Positions 1 through 10,665 of a stretch of DNA of 64,000 bases are shown here, piece by piece (position 1 is the first letter of the stretch; each line of letters begins with the position of its first letter). Under the pieces are notes generated by a model. It was not told the origin of the DNA and ran no database searches. It worked only from the letters and a program-made list of their open reading frames with translations. Made by a program: the position numbers and the translations under genes. The DNA is from Pyxicephalus adspersus. Lineage: Eukaryota > Chordata > Amphibia > Anura > Pyxicephalidae. Location of the stretch: contig NC_092862.1 in the NCBI RefSeq assembly GCF_032062135.1, forward strand, positions 66,309,496-66,373,495, given 5' to 3'.

Positions 1-579
1 TTTTTACAGGTTATCTCAATGACAGGATGATTTCCAGGGTTGCAATGAGCACAGCCCTGGGAATCCTCCTGACAGTGAGAGATCGCAGGGCACTAGGGGT
101 TAAATGAGGACAAGCCTCTCCATTCACCCCTAGTGCTCTGTGATTGGCTGAGATTTTACGTTTATCAGCCATTCACCACTAGACATGAATGAGGAGACTT
201 GTGCCCATTCATCTCTAGTGCTCTGTGATTGGCTGAGAAATAGGAAACCCTGATGACAGCTCAAGCATCATCAGGATTTCCCTTTCCTTAGCCAATCAGG
301 GAGCAGAGCAGTCAGCGGAGCTCTGCTATGCTGACAGCTCTGCTCCCCTGATCACTCCCGCAGCCCTAGAGGAGCTGTGACATGTTCTGTATCTGTAATA
401 CATCCTCTAGGGCTGAATGGCTAAGAAACGTAAAACCTCAGCCAATCACAGAGCACTAGGGGTGAATGGAGAGGCTTGTCCTCCTAGTGCCCTGCGATCC
501 CTCACTGTCAGGGGGATTTCCAGGGCTGTGCTCATTGCAACCCTGGAAATCATCCTGTCATTGGGAAAACCTGTAAAAA
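1..579. repeat. Long inverted-repeat (foldback) element
   Basis: The two ends are reverse complements: the left edge (poly-T followed by ACAGG, then a stretch containing GATTTCCAGGGTTGCAATGA) pairs with the right end near 500-579 (TCATTGCAACCCTGGAAATC, then CCTGTAAAAA). The arms are about 170 bp with scattered mismatches (1-180 against 410-579). Between them lie further copies of the motif AGTGCTCTGTGATTGGCTGAG (about 131-151 and 217-238, and inverted near 436-455) and a small GAGCAGAGC/GCTCTGCTC inversion. No coding capacity is visible. It is a non-autonomous foldback or MITE-like DNA element inside a mylk4 intron. The left boundary coincides with the window edge, so the target-site duplication cannot be read and the superfamily is unassigned. 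Confidence 0.8.
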
Positions 580-2557
580 AAAAAGTTTAATTACACAAAC
601 ACACACATTTAATAAAATAATTTAACATTAAAGCCTCGTCCAAGTTTTTTACACATATTTTAACCCTTTCAGGGAATGAGTAAGGGGTTTTATGTACCCT
701 TGTACTCATTCCCAAGGGTGGGGTGGTGGAGATCTGGGAGTCTCCCTTTTAAAGGGGGCTTCCAGAGTCTAAAGTCCTGCTAAAAATGTTTAAAAAAAAA
801 GCCCTCATTGTTTTCAATGGAAGCTTTCATAAAAGCTTAAAAAACGCTTGAAAAAGCCTCCATTGACTTCAATTGAACCGTTTTCAATCGTTTTCATGCG
901 TTTTCCCGCATTTATCCAGCGTTTTAATTTTTTAAACGTTGCAAGCAACATTTAGGATAACGCTCAAAAACGTGCCTGAAGGAAACGTCCTGGTGTAGAT
1001 TAGCCCATTGGAATGCATGGGGACTTCAAACATGGGCTTTAAAAGCCTCAGGTTGAACGCTGGGGAAACAGTCCGTGTAGACTAAGCCTTACTGCAGGTT
1101 TCGAGTACACTCATTTTACCTGTATTTGTTTTGTTTCTATGTTTTGGTTGAATTGTTAACTTATGCTTTTTTATATTTTCTTTTTCTATGTATAATGAAA
1201 GTTTTATATTATCATTGTCTGTTAAATGTATGATCTGAAAAATTCTAATAAAAATGTATTAAAAAAAAAAAATGCAAGTGGCTTTCAATCTATTATATCA
1301 TCTTGCACTGACATTCCAAGTACACTCTACATATTATTATAATCTATGGGAATATTTATTGAGAGCACTTGACACTATATCACTGTAGTTTACCAGACAT
1401 CTATTGTATATATACTGTAACATCCACTGTAAAAAAAATAAATGATTTACCACCAGTAAAAATTTGGTGAATGTCAAATTTACTGGTTAATATGCCCCTA
1501 AGTGTAAACTTATTGACTTGAACTGGAAATTCTCTTCCCTATACACTTTAACATCATGAAGGGTTCTGGTAAATTCTCTTTACTACTAAATAAAGCTACC
1601 TACACCAGCAAGAGACAGTTTACTAAATTGAATAAGGCCCAGGGATGGATTGTGTGGGTACCATTAAAGTGGGATGCAGTTCCAATTCTGTGTATTACTA
1701 ATATATGACTTTTTGTGGCACAGCTGGATCTCTCCTATGTTTATTGCATTATGAAATTTCTAATGACCATGCATTGTTATTCCTTCATTTATTTTATGTT
1801 ATGTTTTACCCATATATAATTTTTTTGTTTGTTCAAACTGTTCTGCATTTTTTTTTTCTGTACATGATTTTCAAATTATAAATATAAATAACTATAAAAG
1901 ATGCCCATAAGTATATTCTTGTCATAGTTTCACAGTACTGGTTGCTTTAATACAGTAGTAATGGGTTTACAAGTCCTTATCAGTAATAATGTTTTATAGC
2001 AGTATACCCTAGTGTTAAAAAAGGACAGTACAATGGAACCTTACTATAACCTTTGAACAAAGGTTATTTTGGAGACAGACTCAGAAATGTATTTGAGGTA
2101 ATTCTTTAAACCTGGCAATTATTCAACTTTTTACTGGATTTCTAACTGGGTATACAGTAACTATAATAGCAAAACATAGCCACATACACCTTAAAGGTGC
2201 TTGTTATTGATGTAGTGTAGAAAGCAGCTTTCCATGTATGTTAGATGTTGTGTTAAAAAATGTACCAGTTTCATTATAGCAGGGCAAAGGATTTAGCATT
2301 ATTTTTGTTTTGTTCATTTGCTACGTATGTGAAATGTGCAAAAATCTAAACATCCAAGTCTGTTTAAATTGATTTTGAAGCCCTGCTATAAAGAAACAAT
2401 ATCACTGCCAGAAGCAGAGCATCCACCAAAAGCTGAGCATTAGTAACCATTGCAGGTATGACAAGTAGAAGCCCCACGCTTCTGCTTTGCACTAGTTTCA
2501 GGATCAATGTTATATTTTGCATCATACATGTGCTCTGCACTAAACATGGTTTCTTAC
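580..2557 (-). other. mylk4 intron (partial, left edge)
   Basis: Non-coding AT-rich DNA on the 3' side of the last mylk4 exon seen here. It holds one interspersed repeat copy (about 790-1091) and a small hairpin around 1450-1490 (CCAGTAAA/TTTACTGG). I looked on the minus strand for kinase-domain exons and found no open block with splice sites, so the kinase exons should lie further left. Confidence 0.6.
790..1091 (+). repeat. Interspersed repeat family A, copy 1
   Basis: A dispersed repeat with the signature AAACGTCC-TGG-GTAGATTAGCC, GGAATGCATGGG and a right end GTGTAGACTAAGCCT. The same order of motifs recurs at about 13997-14275 and, more diverged, at about 10385-10665, all in the same orientation. 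There is no ORF. It is probably a non-autonomous DNA element; I cannot fix the left boundary. Confidence 0.65.
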
Positions 2558-2874
2558 CAAGAACCAATATATCTTCTTCCTTTAATGTGGTTTGTTTTTT
2601 ATTCTCTTCGCCATTCTGGCTTGCTTGTATCTGCTCATCAATGACTAGATTTTTTGTAGCTTCTTCAGTGTGCTGAGAAGTGGTGATATCTTCATTGTCT
2701 AATTTGCTTTTTTTGTTATCTTCATTTGTGTCATCTTCATCAGTCACCCTCCTCTTACTGTTACAGCTTAGTTCATGGGTAATCTCACCATTCTGAGATA
2801 ATTCTTCCTCTTCCAATGCTTCCTCATCATCCTCTTCTGTGGATAATTCCTGTGCATCTTCTTCATTCTCCAAA
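2558..2874 (-). CDS. mylk4: mylk4 exon 4: acidic N-terminal region
   Basis: This is a 317-bp exon of the minus-strand mylk4 gene. The acceptor is a T-rich tract ending TTTTAG before TTTGGAGAATG, and the donor is CTTG|GTAAGA. It enters in phase 2 (its first base completes a Ser codon begun in exon 3) and leaves in phase 1. The 105 full codons are strongly acidic and low in complexity, with Glu/Asp runs such as STEEDDEEALEEEE, a short basic patch (SKRR, NKKSK) and many Ser, Thr and Gln residues. No domain is recognisable; it looks like a disordered linker ahead of the kinase. The assignment rests on the exact phase match with exon 3 and on exon 1's resemblance to MYLK3. It is the last exon before the left edge, and the catalytic exons are not in the window. 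Confidence 0.75.
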
Positions 2875-5058
2875 CTAAAATATAATAAATTCATTTCAAA
2901 TTATCATACCGTATACTTTGTGCAATTCCTCACTACAGACGTAAAGTGAATATTGGGTTTACTTCAGGTATAATAAACCTCTAGGACTGGAGCTACAAGA
3001 GTTGTTAGAACCCAGTAATGTTTTTTTAATGTATCTTGGGAATTACAGCAGCAGAAGAAATGTTAATATATATATATTATTCACTAAAATATCAATGTGT
3101 CTGCTGCTCCAGAAGGTATTCTGCTCAGATTCCATGTTTGCTGGATCTCCCAAAAAGTGTTTCCTTTCCATCCTGTGAGAGCTTTAATTAATCAGGGTCA
3201 TTAGGTTTAGAATCTGTGGAGTATGACCATTGCTGTAGTAAAAAGTTTTACCAGAAAATTGAGTAGACACAAGAGTGGAGTGAAAAAGATCATCACAAAT
3301 AAGTGGTTACTAGGGCAGCAGGATGTTTTAAAAAAGGATATATAGCCAACTAAAATTTCTTAGTAGGGAAGGTATTAAAACTATTGTGAACTCGTGTTCC
3401 ATAAGCAAGTATAGCTAATAGCATATATTAATCCAGCAACATGGGAGTATTTTTATAGTAGCTTCTCAAAAATGGTAAAAGGTAAATATTACCTTTCAAT
3501 AATTGTTTTCTTAAACTCACGCTGCATTATGGTAGCGTCTGTTTTAAGAACATCAACATAAACCTCATTTATTGAGACTTTTAGTTCATGGTATGTTTAT
3601 ATAAACATAAAATTGGAATTGTGGCCAATGGTACTTATGTTAGTAGTTAATGTTCTCAATGTTAATATAATGAGCACTTGGAAAACAAGTCTGGTGCCTA
3701 TAACAGCATGAGAGATAATATTCGTGTCTACTGCAAGTCCATAGGATATCCATGTATGAGTGTACAAGAGATGCTTTACAGCCTCCTACTTACAGTAGCA
3801 ATAACATTGATTCCTACATAAACAAACCACATTGTTTTGCTTAGCTTTGAATAACCAAGATGAAAATCCAATTCCAGTAGGAGAAAACATGATGAGGTTT
3901 AGAATATAAGTATGAAGAAATGCTCAGACAACAAGGCTATATTCCACGTGCTTAAAAGAGATTTTCCATTTTAAACTTACAGAGGATTTCTCCCACAAAC
4001 CCTGCAGCAACTACCCATCTTTTGCTACATGGGTGCACAAATTTTGTTAGAGAAAATCTAATTACCCTATTTATTGGAACTACCAAAGTGAGTGCATTCT
4101 GTGTGGTTACAAGAAGTCTATAATTAAAGCCTATGTTTAAACTAAACATTTTAAAGCATTTTAACATTTTTAACTTGAATAATGACTAGAATAGCATCTA
4201 TATACAGTTTATTTATTATTAAGGGTCACAGGTGCATTGATCACAAACCACCTATTTGCTCACTTTCATAATCATCTTTCACTGAGTCTTTATATTTAAA
4301 TATGGTGGCTTCCTGTATAGGAATACAGATTGGGAATTGATTACACATACACAAACCCCCCTCTCTCCATTCTGACAAATTATGTTTTTGTGAACATGCT
4401 AGCAATGTATTTTTTGAGTATCTTCACACCAAACAGAATAAAAAATACACATTTAATTTGTGACTGGAATGATAGATATTTGAACATTCTTAAAAGCTCA
4501 ATAAAATCTAAGAAAGAAAAAAATCTGTGGTCATGTAGACAATGAACTAACACCCCCAATTTTCATTGTTCCGTTATTACTACTAATATAGCAGTTGAAT
4601 GATATCTATAAATATGACTGTGCAATCTAATGGACAGGCGAATTAGACCACAAACAGAAACAAGCTTTCTGGGTCTCTCTGACAAGCCTCATTCCCTTCT
4701 CCACAATTCATGTTTGTGGCAGGACTCTTGTAATGAGGTATGTGACTGGTATTTAGATATGCCAGAACAGATCACTGGAGACCTGGGAACAGAATTTTCA
4801 TTGAGAGAAATTTGTATGTGCCAGGCTAAAAACAGTCACAATTGGAAATGCAAATAAAAATATATTTACTCAAAAACAACAGTCACAAATCACATTACAA
4901 AACTATAAAGGTATAAAATAATGCAAGACTTAAATTGGGCTTAAAATATAAGTATTTTGTTTACACTTTTTAAAAAGTGACTAGTGATGTTCTCCTGTTT
5001 CAACCAATAGGAAAGTGGGACAGTTTACAAAGCAATCATTATTTCTAGTATGTCTTAC
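2875..5058 (-). other. mylk4 intron between exons 3 and 4
   Basis: A 2.2-kb AT-rich intron bounded by GTAAGA at the exon 3 side and TTTTAG at the exon 4 side. A degraded piece resembling the GTTTGCTGGATC part of the 17.1-kb inverted-repeat MITE may lie near 3130-3160. Nothing else is recognisable; short ORFs here are chance. Confidence 0.6.
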
Positions 5059-5665
5059 CTTTCTGTTACAGAGGCTGTCTCTTGTTCTGTGTCATAGGCC
5101 GGGCATGGAGAGAGAGGTTTAGAAGTGTCTGTGTTGGAAAGCAATGGCTTGAGATCTTCTGATGCTTCACATTTTATACTTTCCAATACTGCTTGAATTT
5201 GATCACACACTGAAATTGTATGGCTGGTGTCATCAACATCATCTTCCTCAGAGATAGCTTCCTCCTTGTCCTCACCCTCTTTATGTGTTTCCTCACATTG
5301 TAATGCTAATTCATTTTTATTCACTAAAATGATGAGTTTTTGTTCATCTTGGTCCTCTTGGACACTTATTATTTCTTCCTGCTCCTCAACATCTGTTAGT
5401 GCTTTGTCAGGCTCTTTATTTGTAGATATGGGGTTCTCTTCTTCAACAAAGCAAATGATGGGTGTTTCATCTTGTACATGGGTTTTAGTTTGTGAAACTG
5501 GTATGTCTATAGTTATAAAGTTTTGTGTCTCACTGGTCTCTTCAAACTTTATTTCAGAAGATTTGTTCCCAATAAATTTAACAGTTGTCTTTTTTGTATT
5601 CTCTCTATTGAGATTTTTGACCTTCTCTTTATATTTGCAGGACTGGATTCTTTGGAAACAACGCT
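5059..5665 (-). CDS. mylk4: mylk4 exon 3: long acidic disordered segment
   Basis: This 607-bp exon opens after a good acceptor (CATTGCTTTTAG|AGCG) and closes at the donor GAAAG|GTAAGA. It enters in phase 1 (G from exon 2 plus AG makes Glu) and leaves in phase 2 (AG plus T from exon 4 makes Ser). It encodes 201 full codons. The first 20 or so residues are basic (CKYKEKVKNLNRENTKK). The rest is Glu/Asp/Ser/Thr-rich with no predicted fold, including EEQEEIISVQEDQDEQ and ISEEDDVDD. A short, more hydrophobic stretch (CDQIQAVLESIKCEA) could form a helix. Function is unknown: by analogy with MYLK3 this is the spacer between the N-terminal coiled-coil and the kinase. The open frame, both consensus splice sites and the two phase matches make it very likely a real exon. 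Confidence 0.8.
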
Positions 5666-8033
5666 CTAAAAGCAATGACAGGACAGCAAGCGTATAATAG
5701 CTGAATTGATTAGTGTTTAAAGCTTATGCACATAGGCTTGTTCACTGAGTTGTGAGTAGCAATAGCCATACAAAACAACACACAAAGCACTTCTATCGAG
5801 CTAAATTAGCCAGAAAGATTTCTGATATTTTGCTATATTCAAGCTCAAGAAAATAACTTAATAACTGTGATTGGTCTTTAAAATCTAAAAATCTAAAATC
5901 TAAAAATGAACAGCAATTAATAGAATCATTTAAATGTAAATATCTAAAGAAAATTCGATACATGAAAAAAACATTTTTTAATAGTCAAGAATAGTATTTT
6001 TTTTTCAAAATTTGTCTCCTCACAATACTACTGATATGTACCTAATACCAAAAACCATATTTCTGGTACCACTGACAGCTGATTAGTCTATGTTTTTAGC
6101 CTTAATCATTGTTCTGTGTACAGTATTTATCACACACATTAGTAATTGTATCTACTATTCATTCAGTCCACTACAGTTTAATTAATTATAACAATTTAGA
6201 TCTGGGGTAAAACAAGACCATGTGATGCCAAAGTCATTTTGTAGGGGAATTCTTCCTGACATTGTCAGTGGCAGGTATACTAGCTCCTTATATTAATCAT
6301 ACCAATAATCAATTTCAATTACAGATGGAGGTACCAATCAATCCAGTAATAAAGCAGATTGTCATAAAGCTAAAATATGTGTGTTCTTGTTATACTGATT
6401 AGTATTTTTAGCTATGTGATAGATTTTTTCAGCTCTCTTTAGTTCTTGCTAATAAAATAATCTTGGAAAATGATGACCATGAAAACTTGGTGAATTGAGT
6501 CAAATTATTTTTGCTGGGTTTTCTGTGCAATCTGTACATGTATGTACATAATTTACCAACAAGTTGTTTTACTATCCATTTGTTGAACATGACAAATAAT
6601 CTGTATTTAGGGTCTTCCAAATACAACTTTAAGAAAAGCTATAAGCTGCATTGGAGATCAACAACCTTACAATTGTAAATCTCTTACAAACTGGAAGCAA
6701 ATAAATATGGGGGGTTCATAATCTATAAAGCAATACATACTTAGAAATAAAGATCAGTAAAAATTATGAATTGCTAATAAACTCTTACCCCAAAAACAAC
6801 AGGCCATCTGCATGAAATTACTTTGTAAATCATTATGAATACCAAACATTTCAAATGTCACTATCAGGATGTGTGTTTCAATTTATTTGACAGATACTCA
6901 ATGATAAATTGATAAAATTTAATACAATAAGTTTAATACCTAGCTTTAATTCTGTTTATAACCTGAAATGTTTGAAGTTTTAAAGTAAAGCTATGAAGGC
7001 CTGAAAAACAGAAATATGGTATCTAGCTTTTGAATTATTTGTCATTGAGATAACTAATTGTTAGTTAAAAATACATGTTTAAAATTTGAATTTACCCAAA
7101 GGCACCGGATGATTTTTTTTTAAATTAAAAATTTTAACAACAACTTTTTTAACATAAATGTGATGCCTAAAGCGCATGTTAGTCTGGAAAAAATGACAGA
7201 ATCAAACAGTTCTAGATTCACAGAGAAGAGCACTCTACAATTAAATAAACAACTCTGATATAAGTTTGTGTTCATTAAGTACCTGCACAGCCATGGAGAC
7301 GGAATTACCTTTATATTAGGGATAATTGTGCTGATAATAAAAAAGGTCAGAATATTAGCTAGAATTCTCGCTAAGCACTTTTGACAAGGGTAAACAGCTT
7401 CAGTTTCTTTAATTTGATTTATAAGCTTGACTTATGATGATTATTTTTGGAAAGAGTCAACTTCAAAGGGCTGTTTGAACTCCAAGCCTTCTCTGAGGAG
7501 GTGCTCCTGTGGATTCTAATTGAAATGAATGGATATCACCACCAACCAGCATACCTTAGCACTGATTATCTATAATATTTGCTGAAACCTCTCAGGTCCC
7601 ACAAGATGCAGAAGAAAACTATGCATTCACGTGCAAGTATTTTTACATTTATTTTGTGCATGATTGGGTATTGTTTTGCTACATTTGATACATTTATCTA
7701 CATTAACTACTTTAAATGGAAATACTTTTCCCTTGTGATATTTTATTTTTTTAGTGAACAGCCTTATCTGCTTTAGTAAATCCTAAAAGACCATATTGTT
7801 TCCAAGACATAAAACTTTATAAAAAAAAAATAAGCTAAAAATTCTCTAAAACTACTAACTGTAAATTCTGTTTCCACAGGTAATACATACAAAATATATT
7901 TTATTAGGGGGGCAAGCAGTACTGATACAAACAAAAGCCCATCGTTACAGACCTTAAATCTCATTAACACACCAAATAGACAGCTCATTCCCTATATGTG
8001 TGATCACCAATCAAAAAACTGTGTAAAGTCTAC
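5666..8033 (-). other. mylk4 intron between exons 2 and 3
   Basis: A 2.4-kb AT-rich intron starting GTAGAC at the exon 2 side. I see no repeat with clear ends and no further exon in it. Confidence 0.6.
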
Positions 8034-8127
8034 CTGCATCTGGTGGCTTCTTTTTCTTCAAAGATTTGCTTCCCTTCACACACAAGATGTTTTTCTTTCT
8101 TTCATCTGTGATTTCATCTTTGACAGT
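8034..8127 (-). CDS. mylk4: mylk4 exon 2: short lysine-rich exon
   Basis: A 94-bp exon too short for an ORF search, found by reading the minus strand between exons 1 and 3. The acceptor is TTTCTCAATTCCAG|ACTG and the donor GATGCAG|GTAGAC. Read in phase 0 it gives 31 codons with no stop, starting TVKDEITDERKKN and ending KSLKKKKPPDA, plus one base. That phase 0 entry fits the phase 0 exit of exon 1, and the one leftover base fits the two-base start of exon 3. It links the basic tail of exon 1 to the basic start of exon 3, giving a long positively charged stretch. No known motif. The double phase agreement is the main evidence; transcript data would settle it. Confidence 0.75.
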
Positions 8128-8247
8128 CTGGAATTGAGAAATTTAACAGTAAGTATACAAACACTATATCAGTTGTATACGGCAGACTATAACACATGTG
8201 ATGTATGAGTAAATGTTTTTTCATCACACATCCTATACACAACATTG

Positions 8248-8821
8248 TGTGACAGAATGTCCCTAAAATGTCAGGGAAAGTGTATAAAAGGCTTCAGGGA
8301 AAGAATGTGTTAATAGGTTTGGATAGGTTTTTAGAAACCAGGTTCTTTAGGGCCCTGGCCCTGGACCTGGCCAAGGGAGGTGAAGGGTGGGTTCCTTGGC
8401 CCAACCCAATCCTGATTTGGGTTGTAAACACCTGCAATCAGGTGCAAGAGGGAGATGACCAGCCAGTGTGTTCCAGACTGAGGAGTGAGCAGTCAGAGAC
8501 TGGAGTGAACAGTCATGGGCTGAGAGGAAGAAGGTTCCATGCATGAGAAAGAACTAGAGGGACCCAGGCTGAGAGAGAGCCAGAGTCTGTTCCTGGCAGG
8601 AGAAGGGGACAGAGCTCCAGGAAAGCAAGTGGGCAAACAAGACTTGAACTGTGAGTGGAACTGTCGTGATATAGTGTTTTGACTTTAAAGTGCTGGAGAG
8701 TGTGCTGTAACACTTGGCTAAATAAATAAAACTGTGTTGTTTTGGACTTTTGGAGTCTGCTGCCTCTCATCTGCCCTGTAATCATCCCGTTACCATGAGC
8801 AACCCCCAGTGCCCTGCTCAA
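8248..8821 (+). mobile_element. Possible solo LTR of a retroelement
   Basis: The block begins TGTGACAG and contains a TATA-like GTATAAAAGGC near 8280. A GC-richer, stop-poor segment follows, then a polyadenylation-like AATAAATAAAA near 8721, with the end around CCCGTTACCA or slightly beyond. This promoter-to-polyA order in 0.5-0.6 kb, with base composition unlike the AT-rich surroundings, is typical of an LTR. I could not find a clean flanking target duplication or adjoining retroviral genes. Small ORFs inside are not credible. It could instead be another kind of interspersed repeat. Confidence 0.4.
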
Positions 8822-9279
8822 AGATTTTAAATTACTGTCCTAAAAGACAGCAACTGAGAAGTAAGGTGAATCAAGATGTTCTACTCACAGCCATTACCAT
8901 TAGAATGCCACAAAAATCTTGTCACGCTAAAGAATTACCAAAATCCAGTTAGTATGTGATGCATAAACCTAATAAAGTAGGAAAACCTCATTAGGTAAGA
9001 ACAATGTCTTTACCTTCCCTGACTGAGCCAAATCCTCATTCATTTGTGTCTCACATGCTTTCCCTGCGAGCCCTTAAGCAGGCACAGCCTACATAAACAG
9101 TGGCAACTCGGCTTTGAATTCAGGAGCAGTGTTGCCACACCATAGTAAGCTGCAGACTTCACAGGCAGGCTGTGAAGAACTGTAAAAGAAAATGTACTTT
9201 TAATTAGAAGCTTCACCACAGATTTATAATATCATCTTAAAGAACCAGTGTCTGCACATTTGACAGCTGGTGGCAGTGA

Positions 9280-9433
9280 GCAGTATTGTATTACTCATTG
9301 TCGTCCCTATTTATTCTGTATGGGGCTGGCAAGGGCAGAAACTACTTGTAGTGTCTTCCTCGAGTCAGCAGTTTACTGGCATAGGTAGTGGAAACTGCAC
9401 CACAACCTCTTGGCCAGTATAAACATAGCCTAA
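9280..9433. repeat. MITE fragment related to the 29.3-kb element
   Basis: The motifs TGTATGGGGCTGGCA, CTGCACCACAACCTCTTGGCCAGT and the end ATAGCCTAAC parallel the order in the 29257-29479 element (GCTATGGGGTTGTCA, CACTGCAACTTTTTTGCCAGTG, TTAGCCTAA). The left end is not clear. Confidence 0.4.
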
Positions 9434-9436
9434 CTC

Positions 9437-9605
9437 TATTATTATTATTAAATATTATTATTATTAATATTAATTATTATTAATAATAATAATAAACAGG
9501 ATTTTTATACCGCCAACATATTACGCAGCGCTGAACATTAAATAGGGGTTGCAAATGACAGACAAGAACAGACAGTGACACGAGAGGACTATCTGCTGCA
9601 AATGA
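9437..9605 (-). mobile_element. L2/CR1-type LINE 3' end with (ATT)n tail
   Basis: An (ATT/AAT)n run at 9437-9496 is followed by ACAGGATTTTTATACCGCCAACATATTACGCAGCGCTG and AATAGGGGTTGCAAATGACAGAC (positions about 9497-9565), the same 3' end seen at 42463, 45159 and 61161. Read on the minus strand it is a 5'-truncated LINE ending in a microsatellite tail. The 42.5-kb copy carries reverse transcriptase, which identifies the family. Confidence 0.7.
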
Positions 9606-9664
9606 AACTTTGTAAATGTATCTATATTTAAATGTTAACATATCACTGCAATGGCTGTAGCAAT

Positions 9665-10220
9665 TACCGTATTTTTTGCAGTATAAGACGCACTTTTTCT
9701 TCCCCAAAACTGGGGGGGGGGGAAAGTTAGTGCGTCCTATACGACAAAGGTGTGATAAAATAACTAAAATATTATACTCACCCCATACCCGATCCTGCGT
9801 GTGTCTCTGGCTGCAGCAGCGTCTGTCTCCTCTTCTCTCTGGCAGCAGCATGTGTCTTCTCCTGTCTGTAAAGCAGAGCCAAAGAAGCCGGCACAGCGCC
9901 ACCTGCTGTTCCCTGTCCTAACTGCCGTACAGTGGAAAAAAAGCACAGAGTGATCAGAAGGGGAATTTGAATGATAGAGTGATCAGAAAGGAATTTTGAT
10001 TGACACAGAGTGATCAGAACGGGAATTTGAAAGGCATAGAGTGATCAGAAAGGGAATTTGAATGGCACATGAGTGATCAGAAGGGGAATACCGGTATGAA
10101 TGGCACATGAGTGATCAGAAGGGGAATAATCTTTCAGAATCTTTTTTTTCTAGATTTTCCTCCTTTAAAATTGGGTGTGTCTTATATTCCGGAGCGTCTT
10201 ATAGGGCGAAAAATACGGTA
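9665..10220. mobile_element. TA-flanked MITE with internal minisatellite
   Basis: The ends are inverted repeats of about 27 bp: TACCGTATTTTTTGCAGTAT at left, with AAAAATACGGTA as the right end, both running on into TATAAGACGC. The TA at each end suits a Tc1/mariner-like target, though a terminal TA belonging to the element is also possible. Inside, at about 9948-10130, the 12-mer GAGTGATCAGAA recurs six times at 29-39 bp spacing. No transposase is encoded, so it is non-autonomous. Confidence 0.75.
9948..10130. repeat. Minisatellite, six ~31-bp units
   Basis: Six diverged tandem units starting GAGTGATCAGAA and continuing GGGGAATTTGAATGGCACAT, inside the TA-flanked MITE. One unit carries an extra CCGGTATGAATG insertion, giving the longest spacing. 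Confidence 0.75.
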
Positions 10221-10384
10221 TCATTAAATAGGAACATACCTAAAAAACAAAACAAAAACATACTTACCTTCCATCCCGCAGGGCAGTCCGATCACTCTGG
10301 GGGTGTCCGGCATCGGGTCCCACGTTGTCTCTGCATCTGTCCAGAAGACGGCACTCCAGGCGCCACCATCTTCGTCTTCACTTC

Positions 10385-10665
10385 CGGGTTCGTGTTCCGA
10401 GGCACATTTACGAGCGTTATCTGTGAACTTGCTTGCAACGTTTAAAAAATTAAAACGCGGAGTTAATGCCCAAAAAAAGGTGGGTAAACTCTTGCATTGA
10501 TTTTAATGGGGCGTTTACCCGCATTTACAAGCACTTGAAACGTAAATACGTTAAAAATGCTGAAAAACGTGGTATAGACGTTTTCCAGCGTTTTAAAGGC
10601 AAGCTAAAAAACACTAATAGGAACATGCGTTTTTCTAAAACCATCTGTGTAGACCCAGCCTAAAG
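10385..10665 (+). repeat. Interspersed repeat family A, copy 2 (diverged)
   Basis: It shares GCAACGTTTAAAAAATTAAAACGC, GCGTTTACCCGCATTTA (within 10434-10530) and the right end CTGTGTAGACCCAGCCTAA with the copies at 0.8 and 14 kb. The GC-rich lead-in at 10256-10384 (CTTACCTTCCATCCCGCAG and following) may belong to the same or an adjoining element. Confidence 0.5.

Noticed and set aside
2458..2676. Plus-strand frames opposite mylk4 exons 3 and 4 (also 5227-5697)
   Set aside because: Antisense shadows of acidic coding sequence; GAA/GAT-rich sense codons give stop-free TTC/ATC antisense frames.
8268..8821. Overlapping frames on both strands within the putative LTR
   Set aside because: They overlap one another, lack homology and lie in non-coding retroelement-type sequence.
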